From NCBI RefSeq assembly GCF_051200825.1, contig NZ_CP195158.1, forward strand, positions 3,782,001-3,846,000: a stretch of 64,000 nt of DNA, given 5' to 3'. Source of the stretch: Formosa sp030427735. Its GTDB lineage: Bacteria; Bacteroidota; Bacteroidia; Flavobacteriales; Flavobacteriaceae. Both the position numbers and the translations under genes were made by a program. The notes below the pieces were generated by a model. The model did no database searches. It was not told the origin of the DNA and saw only the letters and a program-made list of their open reading frames with translations. This document shows positions 61,638 to 64,000 of this stretch, piece by piece. The first letter of the stretch is position 1, and the number at the start of each line of letters is the position of its first letter.

Positions 61638-63434
61638 CTAATCATTCAATTTAAGAACGGCCATAAAGGCTTGCTGAGGAATCTCTACATTACCAACTTG
61701 GCGCATACGTTTTTTACCTTTTTTTTGCTTTTCTAACAGTTTACGTTTACGCGAAATATCGCCACCATAACATTTGGCAGTAACATCTTTACGAAGTGCT
61801 TTTATGGTTTCTCTAGAAATAATTTTAGCGCCAATAGCTGCTTGAATAGGAATATCGAATTGTTGACGTGGTATTAATTCTTTTAATTTTTCGCACATTT
61901 TTTTACCAATAGTCTGTGCATTATCGGCATGAATTAAAGCAGAAAGGGCATCTACAGGTTGTGCATTTAACAGAATATCTACACGAACTAATTTTGAAGA
62001 TTTCATGCCAATTGGATGATAATCGAATGAGGCATAACCTTTAGATACAGTTTTTAATCGGTCGTAAAAATCGAATACAATTTCGGCCAAAGGCATATCA
62101 AAACTTAATTCTACACGTTCTGGTGTTAAGTAGGTTTGATTGGTAATCATACCACGTTTTTCAATACATAACGACATGACATTACCTACAAAGTCTGCTT
62201 TGGTAATTATGGTTGCTTTTATGTAAGGTTCTTCTACGCGATCTAAACCAGACGGATCTGGCAAATCGCTTGGGTTATTTACAATAATAATATCGTTAGG
62301 ATGCTTTTTTGTAAAGGCGTGATACGATACGTTGGGTACAGTAGTAATAACCGTCATATCGAATTCGCGTTCCAAACGCTCCTGGATAATTTCCATGTGC
62401 AGCATCCCCAAGAATCCACAACGGAAACCAAAACCTAAAGCCGCAGAGCTTTCTGGACTAAAAACTAACGAAGCGTCGTTAAGTTGTAATTTTTCCATCG
62501 AGGCACGAAGTTCTTCGTAATCTTCGGTATCAACCGGATAAATACCAGCAAAAACCATAGGTTTTACATCTTCAAAACCACTAATGGCATTCTTAGTTGG
62601 GTCTTTAGCGTCGGTAATAGTATCTCCAACCTTTACTTCTTTAGCTTCTTTAATTCCTGTGATTAAATAACCTACATCACCTGCTTTAATTTCAGATTTA
62701 GGATGCTGTGTTAATTTTAATGTACCAACTTCGTCGGCATTATAGGTTTTGCCAGTGGCAATGAATTTAATTTGTTGGTTTTTTTTAATAGAACCGTGAA
62801 TGACTCTAAAATAGGTTTCAACACCGCGAAATGGGTTATAAACCGAATCAAAAATTAAAGCTTGTAACGGATCGTTTACATTACCTTTTGGGGCAGGAAT
62901 ACGATTGATAATGGCATCTAAAATAGCCTCTATCCCTAAACCTGTTTTAGCACTTGCAGGAATAACATCTTCTGGATTACAACCTAGTAAGTCTACAATA
63001 TCATCGGTTACTTCTTCCGGGTTGGCACTCGGTAAATCTACCTTGTTTAGCACAGGAATAATTTCCAGGTCGTTTTCTAAAGCTAAGTACAGGTTAGAAA
63101 TGGTTTGTGCCTGAATACTTTGTGCTGCATCAACAATTAAAAGTGCACCTTCGCAGGCGGCTATAGAACGCGATACTTCATACGAAAAATCCACATGGCC
63201 AGGCGTATCAATTAAATTCAAAATATAATGTTCACCTTTGTAAATATAATCCATTTGTATAGCGTGCGATTTTATGGTTATACCGCGTTCGCGCTCCAAA
63301 TCCATACTATCTAATAGTTGGTTTTGTTTTTCGCGTTCGGTAACAGAACCGGTAAAATCTAATAAACGATCGGCTAATGTACTTTTACCATGATCGATAT
63401 GCGCTATAATGCAAAAGTTTCTGATGTTGTTCAT
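61638..63434 (-). CDS. lepA: Elongation factor 4 (LepA)
   Basis: 598-aa ribosomal GTPase that acts on translation elongation, possibly back-translocation or assembly. It has the P-loop AHIDHGKSTLADRLLD (residues 11-26), RERGITIKSHAI (switch I), DTPGHVDFSYEVSRS, NKVDLPSA and the LepA-specific C-terminal domain ending with KRMRQVGNVEIPQQAFMAVL. No signal peptide. Single-gene unit with a -7 box 28 bases upstream; glycogen genes follow after 128 bases. Confidence 0.98.
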   Translation of the reverse strand: MNNIRNFCIIAHIDHGKSTLADRLLDFTGSVTEREKQNQLLDSMDLERERGITIKSHAIQMDYIYKGEHYILNLIDTPGHVDFSYEVSRSIAACEGALLIVDAAQSIQAQTISNLYLALENDLEIIPVLNKVDLPSANPEEVTDDIVDLLGCNPEDVIPASAKTGLGIEAILDAIINRIPAPKGNVNDPLQALIFDSVYNPFRGVETYFRVIHGSIKKNQQIKFIATGKTYNADEVGTLKLTQHPKSEIKAGDVGYLITGIKEAKEVKVGDTITDAKDPTKNAISGFEDVKPMVFAGIYPVDTEDYEELRASMEKLQLNDASLVFSPESSAALGFGFRCGFLGMLHMEIIQERLEREFDMTVITTVPNVSYHAFTKKHPNDIIIVNNPSDLPDPSGLDRVEEPYIKATIITKADFVGNVMSLCIEKRGMITNQTYLTPERVELSFDMPLAEIVFDFYDRLKTVSKGYASFDYHPIGMKSSKLVRVDILLNAQPVDALSALIHADNAQTIGKKMCEKLKELIPRQQFDIPIQAAIGAKIISRETIKALRKDVTAKCYGGDISRKRKLLEKQKKGKKRMRQVGNVEIPQQAFMAVLKLND

Positions 63435-63462
63435 AAAGAAAAGTATTCCTTGCTTTAATCTG

Positions 63463-63470
63463 CAAATATA
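63463..63470 (-). promoter_or_regulatory. -7 promoter box for lepA
   Basis: TATATTTG on the minus strand matches TAnnTTTG, 28 bases upstream of the ATG at 63434. Confidence 0.55.
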
Positions 63471-63553
63471 GTTGATTTCTACGAGTAAAATTATATTTTA
63501 GGTGCTTATTAATGTAAGATTTAAGCTACGTATAAAATGTGGTTTTGCCGTAA

Positions 63554-63582
63554 TTGTATTAATTGTAATTATTTTATGTTTG
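63554..63582 (+). promoter_or_regulatory. Promoter for the right-edge receptor gene
   Basis: TTG at 63554-63556, an 18-base spacer, then TATGTTTG at 63575-63582, both as in the Bacteroidetes consensus. It is 21 bases before the ATG at 63604. Confidence 0.6.
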
Positions 63583-63603
63583 TAAGCCTAACTAACCTAC
63601 TTT

Positions 63604-64000
63604 ATGCATCAAAAAATTACCTTGTTACTCTTTTTTAGTTATTTATGTTGTTTTTCGCAAGATTTTAAGGTAACAGGGTTTGTAAAAGATGCTAATACCA
63701 ATGCGATTGAATTTGCAAATGTTTTGTTGGTGTCTCAGCAAGACGAATCGATAGTACAAGGAACCACCACCAACGCTACAGGTTTTTTTAGTCTGGATCA
63801 AGTGCCAGAAGGAGCGTATACACTGAAAATTAGTTTTATAGGTTACGACACATTTACAAGTCCCCTTCAATTAAATACCTCATTAGATTTAAATGCGATA
63901 GAGTTAAAAGAATCTTCCGAAACTTTAGATGCAATAAATATTGTTGGTAAGCGCCCTACTTTTAAAAAACAACCCGATCGGATAATTTTTAATATAGAGC
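63604..64000 (+). CDS. TonB-dependent receptor-like outer-membrane protein, partial (3' end off window)
   Basis: Reading from the ATG at 63604 gives an open frame to the window end (132 codons) that was missed by the complete-ORF track because it has no stop here. A signal peptide (LLLFFSYLCCFSQ) leads into a carboxypeptidase-regulatory-like domain: VTGFVKDANTNAIEFANVLL, GFFSLDQVPEGAYTLKISFIGYDTF, then LKESSETLDAINIVGKRPTF and KQPDRIIFNIE. The last motif is typical of the outer-membrane beta-barrel family of TonB-receptor-like proteins. Ligand unknown. Own promoter; divergent from lepA. Confidence 0.85.
   Translation, partial: MHQKITLLLFFSYLCCFSQDFKVTGFVKDANTNAIEFANVLLVSQQDESIVQGTTTNATGFFSLDQVPEGAYTLKISFIGYDTFTSPLQLNTSLDLNAIELKESSETLDAINIVGKRPTFKKQPDRIIFNIE

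Noticed and set aside
63643..63870. 75-aa minus-strand ORF near the right edge
   Set aside because: It lies opposite the clearly coding receptor-like frame on the plus strand with signal peptide and promoter; it is a shadow.
1..64000. CRISPR arrays, insertion sequences, prophage or genomic island
   Set aside because: No regularly spaced repeats, transposase, integrase or phage genes were seen; gene content is core and lineage-typical throughout.

Overview
The window looks like a piece of chromosome from a marine-type member of the Flavobacteriaceae (Bacteroidetes). It is AT-rich and carries lineage marker families: DUF4837, DUF4249 beside a TonB-dependent receptor, DUF4175, DUF6909, a GH3-like enzyme, a type IX secretion sorting domain, and a LuxR-type two-component pair. 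Many genes are preceded by the Bacteroidetes -7 promoter box TAnnTTTG, usually 20-30 bases before the start codon. No prophage, insertion sequence, CRISPR array or plasmid-like block was seen.

Layout. 1-9605 (minus) is one long gene string: M23 peptidase, GH3-family enzyme, DUF6909 protein, Wzz-like polysaccharide protein, rfbB-A-C-D (dTDP-L-rhamnose), cysQ and a tandem DUF2061 protein cut by the left edge. This suggests cell-surface polysaccharide synthesis, possibly with sulfation. 9724-20681 holds tatA, a DUF4837 lipoprotein, a LysM lytic transglycosylase, pgk, a DNA polymerase III delta'-like gene, a DoxX-like gene, a DUF4249/TonB receptor pair, an OmpH-like lipoprotein and a methyltransferase. 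20754-26481 is DUF4175-ybeY-mnmG, with a perfect 16-bp parS-like palindrome on each side of mnmG. 26659-37954 has gltX, a secreted T9SS metallopeptidase, an SPFH/YbjQ pair, a small secreted repeat protein next to a two-component system, glnS, folB, tRNA-Cys and a LysE exporter. 37998-40877 has a DUF2807 protein and rnr.

40878-41586 is about 700 bases of gene-free DNA with roughly 20% GC. It has one exact DnaA-box match, near-matches and a repeated 13-mer. With the two parS-like sites 18-20 kb away, and a hand-sampled shift in G versus C across this point, it is my candidate for the chromosomal replication origin. This is inference and needs a whole-genome skew plot.

41587-43815 (plus) is rpiB, a cation diffusion facilitator, a lipoprotein and a GNAT acetyltransferase. 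43812-52386 (minus) has a CtpA-like protease, rnpA overlapped with the NAD-salvage genes pncA-pncB, an M1 peptidase, a subtilisin-like lipoprotein and an MBL hydrolase. 52537-54372 is a CPA1-type antiporter. 54373-61509 (minus) is a glycogen cluster, glgA-glgC-glgB plus a GH31 alpha-glucosidase. lepA follows, and a TonB-receptor-like gene runs off the right edge.
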